From contig NZ_JAJPUI010000009.1 of NCBI RefSeq assembly GCF_021390935.1, forward strand, positions 1 through 64,000: a DNA stretch of 64,000 bases, in the 5' to 3' direction. This DNA comes from Streptomyces sp. CC228A. Lineage in GTDB: Bacteria; Actinomycetota; Actinomycetes; Streptomycetales; Streptomycetaceae. Under the pieces are notes generated by a model. It saw nothing but the letters and a program-made list of their open reading frames with translations. It was not told the origin of the DNA and searched no databases. Within the stretch, counting starts at the first letter, position 1. Every line of letters begins with the position of its first letter. This document shows, piece after piece, positions 1-7,945 of this stretch. Made by a program: the position numbers and the translations under genes.

Positions 1-1020
1 GGCATGCGGAGGGAGCACACGCGACGGCGTAGGCCGTCAAGCGGCTGCCATCCCCGGACGTCACCGGCGACGAGATCGACAAGGACGTGCGGCAGGAGCT
101 GATGAGCCTGCCGAAGACCCTCGCCGCAGAGGATGTCGCCAAGAACCTGGTGATGGTCGCCCGGCTCATCGACGAGGACCCGGAGGCGCCTACGGCTACT
201 CGCGGGTCGCGCTGCGGCTGGCCTCGCGTGTGGCCGCCGTACGGGGAGGCCGCGGCTTCGCGGCGTACGCCACGCAGAAGTACGCGGAGGCGCTCGCCGA
301 GTTCCGGGCGGCACGGCGGATGACCGGTGGCGTCGAGCTGTGGCCCGTCATGGCGGACTGCGAGCGCGGGCTCGGACGCCCCGAGAAGGCGCTGGACATG
401 GCAGGCGCGCCGGAGGTCCACAAGCTGGACAGGGCCGGTCAGGTCGAGATGCGGCTCGTGGCCGCCGGAGCCCGGCGGGACATGGGCCAGCTGGACGCCG
501 CGATCGTGACCCTCCAGTCGCCGGAGCTCGCCTCCCACTCAGTCCAGCCGTGGGACCGCGCGGCTGCGGTACGCTTACGCGACGCGCTCCTGGCGGCCGG
601 CCGGGAGGACGAGGCCTGCGAGTGGTTCTGCCAAGGCCCTGGAGTCGGACAAGGACGGGTCGACCGACGCGTCGGACCGGCTGGCCGAGCTCGACGGCAT
701 CGAGTTCACGGACGCGTTCGACGAGACCGCCGGTTCTCGACGAGGTCGACGCGTCTGATCAGGTCGACGAGGTGGATGAGAACGACGAGGCCGACGAGGC
801 CGACGGGGCCGACGGGGCCGACGGGGCCGACGGGGCCGACGGGGCCGACGGGGCCGACGGGGCCGACGAGACCCGACGAGAGCGCCGGAAGCGGCAGCGC
901 TCGTTGACGGCGGCGACCAGGACAGCGGCGACGCGGCCGCTGAGGACGCCCGCCCCGAGGACCGCGCCGACGGCGAGGCCGCTGAGCGGGACATCCGCTG
1001 GCAGGCCGGACGCCGGCTGA
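1..1020 (+). pseudogene. TPR-repeat protein, broken by many indels, 5' end missing
   Basis: Reading across frames reconstructs a conserved Streptomyces cytoplasmic TPR-type protein: a start-proximal RLPSPDVTGDEIDKDVRQEL block (from about 33), then AEALAEFRAARRMTGG and GQVEMRLVAAGARRDMGQLD helices, and an acidic C-terminal tail. No single frame covers it. Frame changes are visible near 187 (one G short in GAGGCGCC), 240-265, 555-580 (an extra then a missing base), about 630, about 730 and after 870, and an in-frame TAG lies at 30-32. The gene is therefore either a decayed remnant or a poorly read contig region. Function is unknown; TPRs suggest protein-protein contacts. The call is confident for family, weak for exact ends. 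Confidence 0.6.
802..864 (+). repeat. 9-bp tandem repeat GACGGGGCC, 7 copies
   Basis: Seven perfect copies of GACGGGGCC lie in the acidic tail of the TPR gene, in a frame that reads (DGA)n after an EADEAD stretch. The unit length is a multiple of three, so copy number could vary without shifting the frame. Confidence 0.85.
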
Positions 1021-1041
1021 GTGCGCCGCGACGCAAGGAAG

Positions 1042-1070
1042 GGGCGGCACCCCCACCCGGGGTGCCGCCC
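1042..1070. terminator. Bidirectional hairpin between convergent TPR and DUF1015 genes
   Basis: GGGCGGCACCCC (1042-1053) pairs perfectly with GGGGTGCCGCCC (1059-1070) around a 5-nt loop. It sits between the end of the TPR remnant and the stop of the DUF1015 remnant, the usual place of a shared rho-independent-like terminator in high-GC actinobacteria. Confidence 0.75.
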
Positions 1071-1079
1071 TTTCGGCGT

Positions 1080-2020
1080 TCAGTCCAGGGTGAGGCTGCG
1101 CAGCACCAGACCGTCGCGGGCTTCGGGCCGAACGACGTCGACTTGCGGGGCATGGTCACGCCCCGGCGCGCCAGGTCCCGTACGACCTCCTCCGCACTGG
1201 GTGCATCAGGACGGCCGTACCGCCCCGGCGCTCCGCCTGCTCCACGGCCGCCTCCGCGTCGTGGATGTACGCGATGTGCTCGGGCGAGTCGAGACGTGCC
1301 ACAGGTGGTCGAGCATCGTGGCGTGCAGGACGGTGGCATCCAGCGTGCGCCAGGGCTCAGGCGCCCGCCGGGACGCCGTGCGGGCGAGCAGCTCCGGATC
1401 GGGGCGGTCGACGAGGGTAAAACCCCCGTCGCCGGCGAGGACGAAGGCGTTCCCGCCGCCCCCCGCGGCGTCGGCCAGCACCTCCAGGGCCGACGTGAGC
1501 GAGGAAGCGCCTTCCAGCACTCCGCACCGGAGCCGCCCCGTCGAGGGCCGCCGCGGCGTCGGCCACCGGCAGGCCGTACAGGAGGCGGTGGATGGCGCGG
1601 ACCTGGGCGGGTACTCCGCCGTGTCGATGAGGAGGACGAGGCCGTAGTTCCAGGGGCCGGGTCCCGACTGCTCCTCCCGAAGGCGCAGGTACGTCGCCCA
1701 GCGGTGGTGCCCGTCGGCTATCAGCGCCTGGTGGCGGCTCAGGTCGTCGGTGGCGGCCGCCAGCTCGCTGGGGTCCGTCAGCCGCCCACAGGCGGTGGCT
1801 GAACCCGTCCTCGGTGGTCGTGGCCAGCAGCGGGGCGCCTGGATCGTCCGCTCGATGACGGCCGACGCCCCGGTGGCTCCGCCGTCCCTGCGCGGTAGGT
1901 GAGCAGCAGCGGCTCCAGGTGGGCTCCGAGGGTCCGCATGAGGGCGGGCCCGCTCCTCCACGACCTCCGGCATCACGTCCTCGTGCGGCAGCACCACGCC
2001 CTCGGCGGTACGGACAGCTC
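1080..2020 (-). pseudogene. DUF1015 family protein, truncated and frameshifted
   Basis: Minus-strand frames contain pieces of a DUF1015 protein: VLPHEDVMPEVVEERA near the 5' side, then TTEDGFSHRLWA, ALIADGHHRWATYLRLREE, NAFVLAGDGGFTLVDRPDPE, DATVLHATMLDHLW, and near the end RRGVTMPRKSTSFGPKPAT. The natural end (stop TGA at 1080-1082) is reached only if one G is restored in the final GCGACGGT stretch, and other indels lie at 1300-1900. The family normally has roughly 120 more residues before VLPHEDV. Here homology stops at about 2,020, where it meets the acyltransferase reading the other way. Biochemical role is not established for the family. Confidence 0.65.
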
Positions 2021-2821
2021 CTGCGGCGCCGGGTCACGGGTGAGTACGAGGTCGACGAGTTCGGTTACGACGAGGAGCTCACCGACCAGGTCCTGATGTC
2101 GCTGCTGCGGCCGCTGTACGAGAAGTACTTCCGGGTGGAGGTGCGCGGCATCGAGAACATCCCGTCGGAGGGCGGCGCCCTGGTCGTCGCGAACCACTCG
2201 GGGACGCTGCCGCTGGACGGTCTGATGATGCAGGTGGCCGTGCACGACCGGCACCCCGCCGGGCGGCATCTGCGGCTGCTGGCGGCGGACTTGGTGTTCG
2301 TGCTGCCGGTCGTCAGCGAGCTGGCCCGCAAGGCCGGGCACACCCTGGCGTGCACGGAGGATGCGGAGCGGCTGCTGCGGCGCGGCGAGGTCGTCGGGGT
2401 GATGCCGGAGGGCTTCAAGGGCATCGGGAAGCCGTTCAGCGAGCGGTACAAGCTCCAGCGGTTCGGGCGCGGCGGCTTCGTCTCGACGGCGCTGCGCGCG
2501 GGCGTGCCGATCGTGCCGTGCTCCATCGTGGGCGCCGAGGAGATATACCCGATGGTCGGCAACGCGAAGACGGTCGCGCGGCTGCTGGGCTTCCCGTACT
2601 TCCCGCTCACGCCGACGTTCCCGTGGCTCGGGCCGCTCGGCGTGCTGCCGCTGCCGACGAAGTGGACGATCCAGTTCGGTGAGCCGATCCCGACGGACGG
2701 GTACGCGCCGGAGGCCGCGGAGGACCCGATGCTGATGTTCAACCTGACGGACCAGGTGCGCGAGGAGATCCAGCACACCTTGTACAAGCTGCTGGTGCGG
2801 CGCAGGTCGGTGTTCTTCTAG
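1919..2821 (+). CDS. PlsC-like 1-acylglycerol-3-phosphate acyltransferase, 5'-truncated
   Basis: A lysophospholipid acyltransferase-like protein, expected at the inner face of the membrane in phospholipid synthesis. From residue 36 (RRRVTGEYEVDEFGYD) it matches the conserved protein that sits next to rsbN/bldN in streptomycetes. NHSGTLPLDG (92-101) is the acyltransferase H..D motif, MPEGFKGIGK is the later glycerophosphate-binding block, and the C-terminus LLVRRRSVFF is intact. Residues 1-35 are antisense to the DUF1015 remnant and look non-native. Homologues carry a longer N-terminus, so the gene seems to have lost its true 5' end at about 2,020. It converges on rsbN with a strong hairpin between. 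Alternative in-frame start: ATG 2096. Confidence 0.7.
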   Translation: MGSEGPHEGGPAPPRPPASRPRAAAPRPRRYGQLLRRRVTGEYEVDEFGYDEELTDQVLMSLLRPLYEKYFRVEVRGIENIPSEGGALVVANHSGTLPLDGLMMQVAVHDRHPAGRHLRLLAADLVFVLPVVSELARKAGHTLACTEDAERLLRRGEVVGVMPEGFKGIGKPFSERYKLQRFGRGGFVSTALRAGVPIVPCSIVGAEEIYPMVGNAKTVARLLGFPYFPLTPTFPWLGPLGVLPLPTKWTIQFGEPIPTDGYAPEAAEDPMLMFNLTDQVREEIQHTLYKLLVRRRSVFF

Positions 2822-2999
2822 AGCCGCGCGAGGCTCCTGCCGGCGCGGTGTGGCCCGCGCGCTCACCTGCCCCTTGGCGCCACGGGTGGGGGCGGGAGGA
2901 GCGGGTGACTGCTCGCCTCGCGGGCGGGCCGGTGGTTCGGCGGTCGGCGGCAGGCCCGCTACCCGTACGGCAGCGGGTGCCGCTCCGGGCCCCGCATGG

Positions 3000-3032
3000 C
3001 AGTGGGTGCCGCTCCGGGAGCGGCACCCACTG
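3000..3032. terminator. Hairpin between acyltransferase and rsbN
   Basis: A 15-bp perfect inverted repeat (3000-3014 with 3018-3032, loop CGG) lies 13 nt past the rsbN stop on its strand. A partial direct copy of its left arm lies 30 bp upstream (from 2971). It most likely terminates both convergent transcripts. Confidence 0.8.
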
Positions 3033-3044
3033 CTGCTGCGGGGG

Positions 3045-4289
3045 TCAGCCCGCGTCCTCCTCGTCGATGCTCAGGCCCGGCAGGAGGCCGGGGAGGAGCG
3101 GTGGGAGGGTGACGTCCGGGGCCGGCGGGAGGGGAGCGGGTGCGCTGCCCTCGGGCGACGACGGGGTGGTCGTCGGCTCGTCCGGGCCCAGGAGACCGCC
3201 CGTGCTGCCGCCGAGCAGTCCGCCGCCGTCGTCCTTCTCGGTGGCGCCGCTCCTGCTGGGTTCGGCGGAGCCGCTCGGGTCGTCGTCGGTGCCGGAGGAC
3301 CGGGACTCGGGACTGGACGGGGCCGAGCCGGACGGTGCCGCGCCGCCGGGGGTGTCGGCGCCGGGGGTGTCGGCGCCGGGGCTGCTCCCGGGCGCGGTGA
3401 CGCCGCCGCGGTTCTTCTCCTGCGGGCCGCCGGGCAGCTTCGACTGGAGCGGGCCGACCTCCTCGTCTATGGCGTTGAAGACGGAGGTCACCTGCCGGCC
3501 CACGTCCTGGAGCTGCGGCGGCAGCTGGCCGCGCAGCCCGTCCCAGGTGCCGCGGTGCGTGCGGGCGAACGAGTCGAGCGTCGCCATCGGGCCGATGCCG
3601 CCGTCGCGCTCGTACGCCCGGCGGAGCAGCCGGTGGGCTTCCGCCACGTCGTGGTGCATGCCGCTCAGGGTGCGGCGGATTTCGTTCAGGGACTCGTGGT
3701 CCAGATCGCCGAGGCGTCCGCGTTCCATCAGGCGGCGGGCTTCGCTGAGCCGGGTCGAGGCGTGGTCGAGGTACACCTCGCCGCGGTCGGCGTCATTGTC
3801 CGCCATCCCGAGGCTGAGGTCTTCCATACCGCGCTTCAGGCCGTACAGCGAGTCACCCGGGAGGGCGTCGGAACTGGCAGCGGCCACCCCGCTGAAGGCT
3901 CCCGCGGCCACTCCCACGGTGAGCCCGCCGGCGGCGAGCCCCTTCGACCAGCGGCTGCGGGGCCGCAACCTCCGGAGCGCGGTGGCCCGGTGGGAGCCCC
4001 GGGTGCCCGCCGCCCGCTGCTCCGGCACCGTAGGGTCCGCGGGCGCTCCGCCCGCGGCCGTGCCTTCCTGGAGCATCGCTTCCATGGCGGCGACGAGCTG
4101 TGCTCGCTGCACCACTTTGACTTCCGGGTCCAACTCGGGCCGCGGCAACTCGCCGAGGCCGTTGGCCAGGGCCAACAGCCGACCCTGCTCGGTGGGTTCG
4201 GCCGACGCCTCGGGCTGCTGGGCCGCCTGTTCTTCCAGGGCCTGGGCGAAGGCGTTCGCCCGCCGGTGCGCCGATACGTTCGCGATCAC
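3045..4289 (-). CDS. rsbN: RsbN-type membrane anti-sigma factor of BldN
   Basis: Anti-sigma factor expected to hold sigma-BldN inactive at the membrane until aerial development. The 414-residue protein has a cytoplasmic N-domain opening with the highly conserved ANVSAHRRANAFAQALEEQ, one transmembrane helix at about 117-139, a DUF5667-like helical extracellular domain (about 145-270) and a long Gly/Ser/Pro-rich tail. I chose GTG 4289 over GTG 4298 because AGGAGG (4298-4303) overlaps the upstream GTG and is correctly spaced for 4289. It lies 349 bp downstream of bldN in the same orientation with its own BldN-like promoter, giving a feedback loop. The N-domain has no recognisable ZAS zinc motif, as known for RsbN. 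Confidence 0.9.
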   Translation of the reverse strand: MIANVSAHRRANAFAQALEEQAAQQPEASAEPTEQGRLLALANGLGELPRPELDPEVKVVQRAQLVAAMEAMLQEGTAAGGAPADPTVPEQRAAGTRGSHRATALRRLRPRSRWSKGLAAGGLTVGVAAGAFSGVAAASSDALPGDSLYGLKRGMEDLSLGMADNDADRGEVYLDHASTRLSEARRLMERGRLGDLDHESLNEIRRTLSGMHHDVAEAHRLLRRAYERDGGIGPMATLDSFARTHRGTWDGLRGQLPPQLQDVGRQVTSVFNAIDEEVGPLQSKLPGGPQEKNRGGVTAPGSSPGADTPGADTPGGAAPSGSAPSSPESRSSGTDDDPSGSAEPSRSGATEKDDGGGLLGGSTGGLLGPDEPTTTPSSPEGSAPAPLPPAPDVTLPPLLPGLLPGLSIDEEDAG

Positions 4290-4419
4290 TGGCGGCACCT
4301 CCTCTCGTCATGACGGTCGACTCCCCTGGGGGTCCGGAAGGTTGCGTGCCGTGAACACACCCACACGACGGGTTGAGTGGCTGCGGACATGGCGTGACCA
4401 CAGGGAGCCTGCATCCCGC

Positions 4420-4448
4420 ACAACGAGAGTCGCGGCACTTGGGTTACG
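4420..4448 (-). promoter_or_regulatory. Candidate sigma-BldN promoter of rsbN
   Basis: On the minus strand CGTAAC (4443-4448) and CGTTGT (4420-4425) are separated by 17 bp, about 120 nt upstream of the rsbN start. This fits the BldN-type -35 CGTAAC and -10 CGTTGA elements known from chaplin, rodlin and rsbN promoters. It is inferred from sequence only. Confidence 0.55.
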
Positions 4449-4638
4449 CACGAAAGATGATCGGACCAGCGCGTCATGGGGACGTTACCGAAAGTGAGTT
4501 GTCGGCGTGGCCGACAGAAGGGATCAGAAGAGATCACCGGCGGGGGCCGGGCGGGGGACGGGGACGCGGAACGGGATCGGGCGCCGGGCTGCGGACGGGG
4601 CTGCGCGCCCCGGAGGGACGGGCGGGACCGGTCCCCGG

Positions 4639-5427
4639 TCAGCGGGCGTCCTCGGGGAGGAGCCGGGCGAGCGTGCGGACGGCCCGGTACTGGAGGGTCT
4701 TGATCGCGCCCTCGTTCTTGCCCATCACGCGGGCGGTCTCCGCGACCGACAGGCCCTGCAGGAAGCGCAGCGTGACGCACTCCTGCTGCTGCGGGTTCAG
4801 CTTGCGCACGGCCTCCAGCAGCGCGGCGTTCGAGAGGGACTCCAGCACGGAGTCCTCGGGGCTGCGCTCCACCTCGTTCGCGTCGAGCATCTCGCCGGTG
4901 GTCACTTCCAGCCGGAAGCGGCTCGACTTGAAGTGGTCGGCGACCAGATTGCGCGCGATCGTGACCAGCCAGGCCCCGAAGTCGCGACCCTGCCAGGTGA
5001 AGGTGGAGATCCGGCGCAGGGCCCTCAGGAACGTCTCGCTGGTGAGGTCCTCGGCGGTCGCCTTGCCGCCGACGCGGTAGTAGATGTAGCGGTAGACGGT
5101 GTCGCTGTACTGGTCGTACAGCCGGCCGAAGGCCTCGGCCTCACCGGCCTGGGCCCGCTCGACCAGCTCCATCATGCGGGCGCTGTCACTGTCGGCCGTG
5201 GGCCGGCGCGCGGTGGCCGAGGTCCCCGCGCCGCCCCGGCCCGTCCGTCTGCCGACGGCTGCGGCACCGCCGTCGGCCAGGGCGTAGCAGGGTCCGGCCG
5301 GTGCTGGTGCCGGTACGGCGAAGGCGGGGACGGCGTACGCGGTGGGGACGAAGCCGCGCAGGTGGTCGAGGACCGTTGCGCGGAGCGTAGCCAGGCCCGA
5401 GGCGTCAACCCCGACGTGTGGGTACAC
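4639..5427 (-). CDS. bldN: ECF sigma factor BldN with N-terminal pro-region
   Basis: Developmental ECF sigma factor needed for aerial hyphae; it directs chaplin and rodlin genes in studied species. The 262 residues comprise an Ala/Pro-rich pro-sequence (1-84), typical of pro-sigma-BldN and removed in vivo, then sigma region 2 (about 85-172, with EDLTSETFLRALRRI and FGAWLVTIARNLVADHF) and region 4 (about 203-259, with LNPQQQECVTLRFLQGLSVAETARVM). Start GTG 5427 is preceded by GGGAG. rsbN follows on the same strand. The upstream region holds three near-identical CTTAGTG/CTAAGTG motifs, possible regulator sites. Confidence 0.93.
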   Translation of the reverse strand: MYPHVGVDASGLATLRATVLDHLRGFVPTAYAVPAFAVPAPAPAGPCYALADGGAAAVGRRTGRGGAGTSATARRPTADSDSARMMELVERAQAGEAEAFGRLYDQYSDTVYRYIYYRVGGKATAEDLTSETFLRALRRISTFTWQGRDFGAWLVTIARNLVADHFKSSRFRLEVTTGEMLDANEVERSPEDSVLESLSNAALLEAVRKLNPQQQECVTLRFLQGLSVAETARVMGKNEGAIKTLQYRAVRTLARLLPEDAR

Positions 5428-5545
5428 GGGACTCCCAGAGGCAGAGCTTCCATCACGTGCAGTGCGGGACCGTTCACTCGTCGTGTCATGCGACGTGGCT
5501 CGCCGTGACGACGCGTGGGGGGTTCCGTATGCGTCTGAGGAGAAT

Positions 5546-5643
5546 AACGCTTAGTGCAGGGAGTGCTACGCCGAGTTGCTCAAATCATCGATTCAGTCGC
5601 TTCTGTTACGTCTAAGTGACTGATCAAGTAGCACTTAGTGACC
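5546..5643. promoter_or_regulatory. Three CTTAGTG-type motifs upstream of bldN
   Basis: AACGCTTAGTG (5546-5556), CGTCTAAGTGAC (5609-5620, inverted) and TAGCACTTAGTGACC (5629-5643) lie in the unusually AT-rich 5' region of bldN. They resemble, with one or two mismatches, the palindromic BldD consensus TNACNC(A/T)GNGTNA. BldD is known to repress bldN. Assignment to BldD is inference. Confidence 0.4.
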
Positions 5644-6307
5644 GTTTGTTGATCGGATGACTTCGGGATATGCCTGCCCGCGCGCAGTGTTGTGGTCGAG
5701 TGCGCCGTGCGCGACTGGCGGCGGCCCGGCGCGGGTAAGACCCGGGGATTGGCCTCGCGGGCTCCGGCGTGCCGCTGGGTGACAGCCGGCCGCGCCGGGG
5801 GCGCGGGGAGGGCGCGCGGAGCGGTCGCCAAGGTGGGGGCGTACGCCGCGGCGCGTGAGCGGCGCACCGCGCTGTTGGCGCCTTGGCGAGCCCCGGCGTG
5901 CGCGGCTGCTCGTCACACGGGGTCCGGGCTGTCACGGGGGTCCGTGGCGGCGGATGCGGTGCACATGTGCCCGACCGGCGCGGGGCGCGGGGGAAGGAGT
6001 TCCGTACCGGCTGGGCGCGGGGCCACGCTCCCCTGGTGCGGGGTCCTGCCGGGCGGGCGGGGCGCCCTGCTCGACCGGGACGGGGAGGGATTCCGCGCGC
6101 GGCGGCCGCTCGGCCGGTGCGGCCACGGCTGCGCGGAGGCGGCCCTGCCGGGCCGGGCGGGGTGCTGCTCGACTGGTGCGGCTACGGCGGGGGAGCCCTG
6201 CCGGGCTGCTGCGGCGTCCTGCTCGACCCGTACGGGGGAGCGTTCCGAAGGGCGGCGCGGGGCGGGCCGGGGGGAGCGGCGGGGGCGCGTGCGTGCGGGG
6301 TGCCGGG
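5644..6307. other. Long GC-rich gap with degenerate repeats, no supported gene
   Basis: About 660 bp lie between the bldN promoter region and the end of the HAD gene. Open frames exist on both strands but none has a ribosome-binding site, a recognisable domain or normal residue composition. Three degenerate copies of a block reading CTGCCGGGC...CTGCTCGAC occur between about 6041 and 6240. I see no RNA gene. Confidence 0.5.
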
Positions 6308-7279
6308 TCAGCGGCGGGTGCGGCGGTGGAGGGCCACGGCGGCCGCCGTGCCGCCGGCCAGGGCGCCCACGCCTGCCGCGGCCGGGATGCCGACCTTCGC
6401 GGCCTTGCGGCCCGTGCGGTAGTCCCGCAGCCGCCAGTCGTGCAGCTTGGCGTGCTTGCGGAGCTTGGCGTCGGGGTTGATCGCGTACGGGTGGCCCACC
6501 AGCGACAGCATCGGGATGTCGTTGTGCGAGTCGCTGTATGCCGCGCACCGCGCGAGGTCCAGGCCCTCGGCGGCCGCCAGGGCCCGTACCGCCTCCGCCT
6601 TCGCGGGACCGTGCAGGGGCTCGCCGACCAGCCGCCCCGTGTAGACGCCGTCCACCGACTCGGCGACCGTGCCGAGCGCGCCCGTCAGCCCCAGGCGGCG
6701 GGCGATGATCGTGGCGGTCTCCACGGGGGCGGCCGTCACCAGCCACACCTTCTGCCCGGCGTCCAGATGGGCCTGGGCGAGCGCGCGCGTACCCGGCCAG
6801 ATCCGCTCGGCCATGTACTCGTCGTAGATCTCCTCGCCGATGGTCATCAGCTCCGAGACGCGGTGCCCCTTCACGATGGACAGGGCGCTCTCCCGGGCGT
6901 CCTGCATGTGCTCGGGGTCCTCGACGCCGGCGACCCGGAACCACGTCTGCTGCCAGGCGAACCGGGCCAGCTCCCGACGCTGGAAGAACTTCCGCTTGTA
7001 CAGGCCCCGGCCGAAGTGGAAGATCGCGGCGCCCTGCATGACCGTGTTGTCCAGGTCGAAGAACGCGGCCGCGCGGGTGTCGCCCGGTACCGGGAACTCC
7101 GCCTCCGGTTCCTTGCCCAGGGTGCCGGCCTCGGCTGCGCGCGCCTCGGCCTCCGCCTCCGCCAGCGCCTCCAGCTGCTGCGACGTCTTGCGCGCCGCCT
7201 CAGCCGCGGCCTCGCCTGCCAGCACGCTGCGCGCGGTGGCGGGGCGTCGTCTCGGTGTGAGCCATCGCGGTGCGGCCAT
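6308..7279 (-). CDS. HAD-IB family phosphatase (SerB1-like)
   Basis: A haloacid-dehalogenase phosphatase of the IB (phosphoserine phosphatase-like) group; the substrate is unknown. It has an N-terminal Ala/Glu-rich helical extension (about 20-50), motif I FFDLDNTV with nucleophile Asp75 and Asp77, motif II in WLVTAAP, a motif III Lys in PAKAEAV, and motif IV YSDSHNDIPML. The C-terminus (about 295-318) is an Ala/Gly/Val-rich, probably membrane-associating helix followed by RRTRR. The start ATG 7279 gives 323 residues. It is divergent from the glutaredoxin-like gene with 56 bp between. The order with bldN and rex is characteristic of streptomycetes. Confidence 0.85.
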   Translation of the reverse strand: MAAPRWLTPRRRPATARSVLAGEAAAEAARKTSQQLEALAEAEAEARAAEAGTLGKEPEAEFPVPGDTRAAAFFDLDNTVMQGAAIFHFGRGLYKRKFFQRRELARFAWQQTWFRVAGVEDPEHMQDARESALSIVKGHRVSELMTIGEEIYDEYMAERIWPGTRALAQAHLDAGQKVWLVTAAPVETATIIARRLGLTGALGTVAESVDGVYTGRLVGEPLHGPAKAEAVRALAAAEGLDLARCAAYSDSHNDIPMLSLVGHPYAINPDAKLRKHAKLHDWRLRDYRTGRKAAKVGIPAAAGVGALAGGTAAAVALHRRTRR

Positions 7280-7335
7280 GACGCGAGCATAGCCAGTGTG
7301 TTCGGTCCCCCGCCGCCACGGCCGACAATGGGGCC

Positions 7336-7617
7336 ATGTTCGGACGGACGAAGAAGAAGGCGGCGGACCCCGGGGCCGGCCCCAGGACGGTCACGCTCAT
7401 CGGGAAGCCCGGGTGCCACCTGTGCGACGAGGCGCGCACGGTCATCGAGCAGGTCTGCGCCGAGACCGGCGCCGTATGGGAGGAGAAGGACATCACCCGG
7501 GACGAGGAGCTGCACCGGGCGTACTGGGAGCAGATCCCCGTGGTCCTGGTGGACGGCGAGCAGCACACCTTCTGGAAGGTGGACCCGGCGCGTCTGCGCC
7601 GCGCGCTCGCGTCCTGA
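7336..7617 (+). CDS. Glutaredoxin-like thiol-disulfide protein
   Basis: A 93-residue glutaredoxin-family protein with redox motif CHLC at residues 27-30 in the context LIGKPGCHLCDEA, a cis-proline segment IPVVLVDGE, and a short basic N-terminus. It is probably a cytoplasmic thiol oxidoreductase. Start ATG 7336. It sits just upstream of the redox sensor gene rex, from which it is separated by about 330 bp containing the Rex operator. Partner proteins cannot be told from the sequence. Confidence 0.82.
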   Translation: MFGRTKKKAADPGAGPRTVTLIGKPGCHLCDEARTVIEQVCAETGAVWEEKDITRDEELHRAYWEQIPVVLVDGEQHTFWKVDPARLRRALAS

Positions 7618-7855
7618 AGCGCCCGCCCGGTCCCGCGGGGCCGTGAGAGCGCGTACCCTTCGCGGCGGGGCCGTGCGCCCGTGCTCCCGAGGCCGCGCCG
7701 GCGCGGATGGCCGGTTCCGGGCGGTGCGGTGGCAGGTTCCTGCCGGTCGGGCCCCTTCGGATCATCAACGCACCGAGGCTCCCCTCGGTTCCGTGATGGC
7801 GCGATCGGGACGCGTGAGCCCGGTCACTTTGCTCGGACAAAGCGGACATCATCTT

Positions 7856-7871
7856 TGTGCACGCGTTCACA
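7856..7871. promoter_or_regulatory. Rex operator (ROP) upstream of rex-hemACD
   Basis: TGTGCACGCGTTCACA matches the Rex consensus TGTGAACNNNTTCACA at all but one fixed position, and the flanks extend the dyad to CTTTGTG...CACAAAG (7853-7874). It lies 75 bp before the rex start, as expected for NADH/NAD+-responsive autoregulation. Confidence 0.88.
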
Positions 7872-7945
7872 AAGACATAGCCTGCTGTCGACGGGGCGGT
7901 CTCGGGACGGGCCGCCCGCAGCCCCGCTCATCCCGCAGGAGCACC

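Noticed and set aside
5855..7945. N-terminal extension of rex in the same frame
   Set aside because: Residue composition is Arg/Gly/Ala noise, it overlaps the HAD gene antisense, and Rex homology and a good RBS start at 7946.
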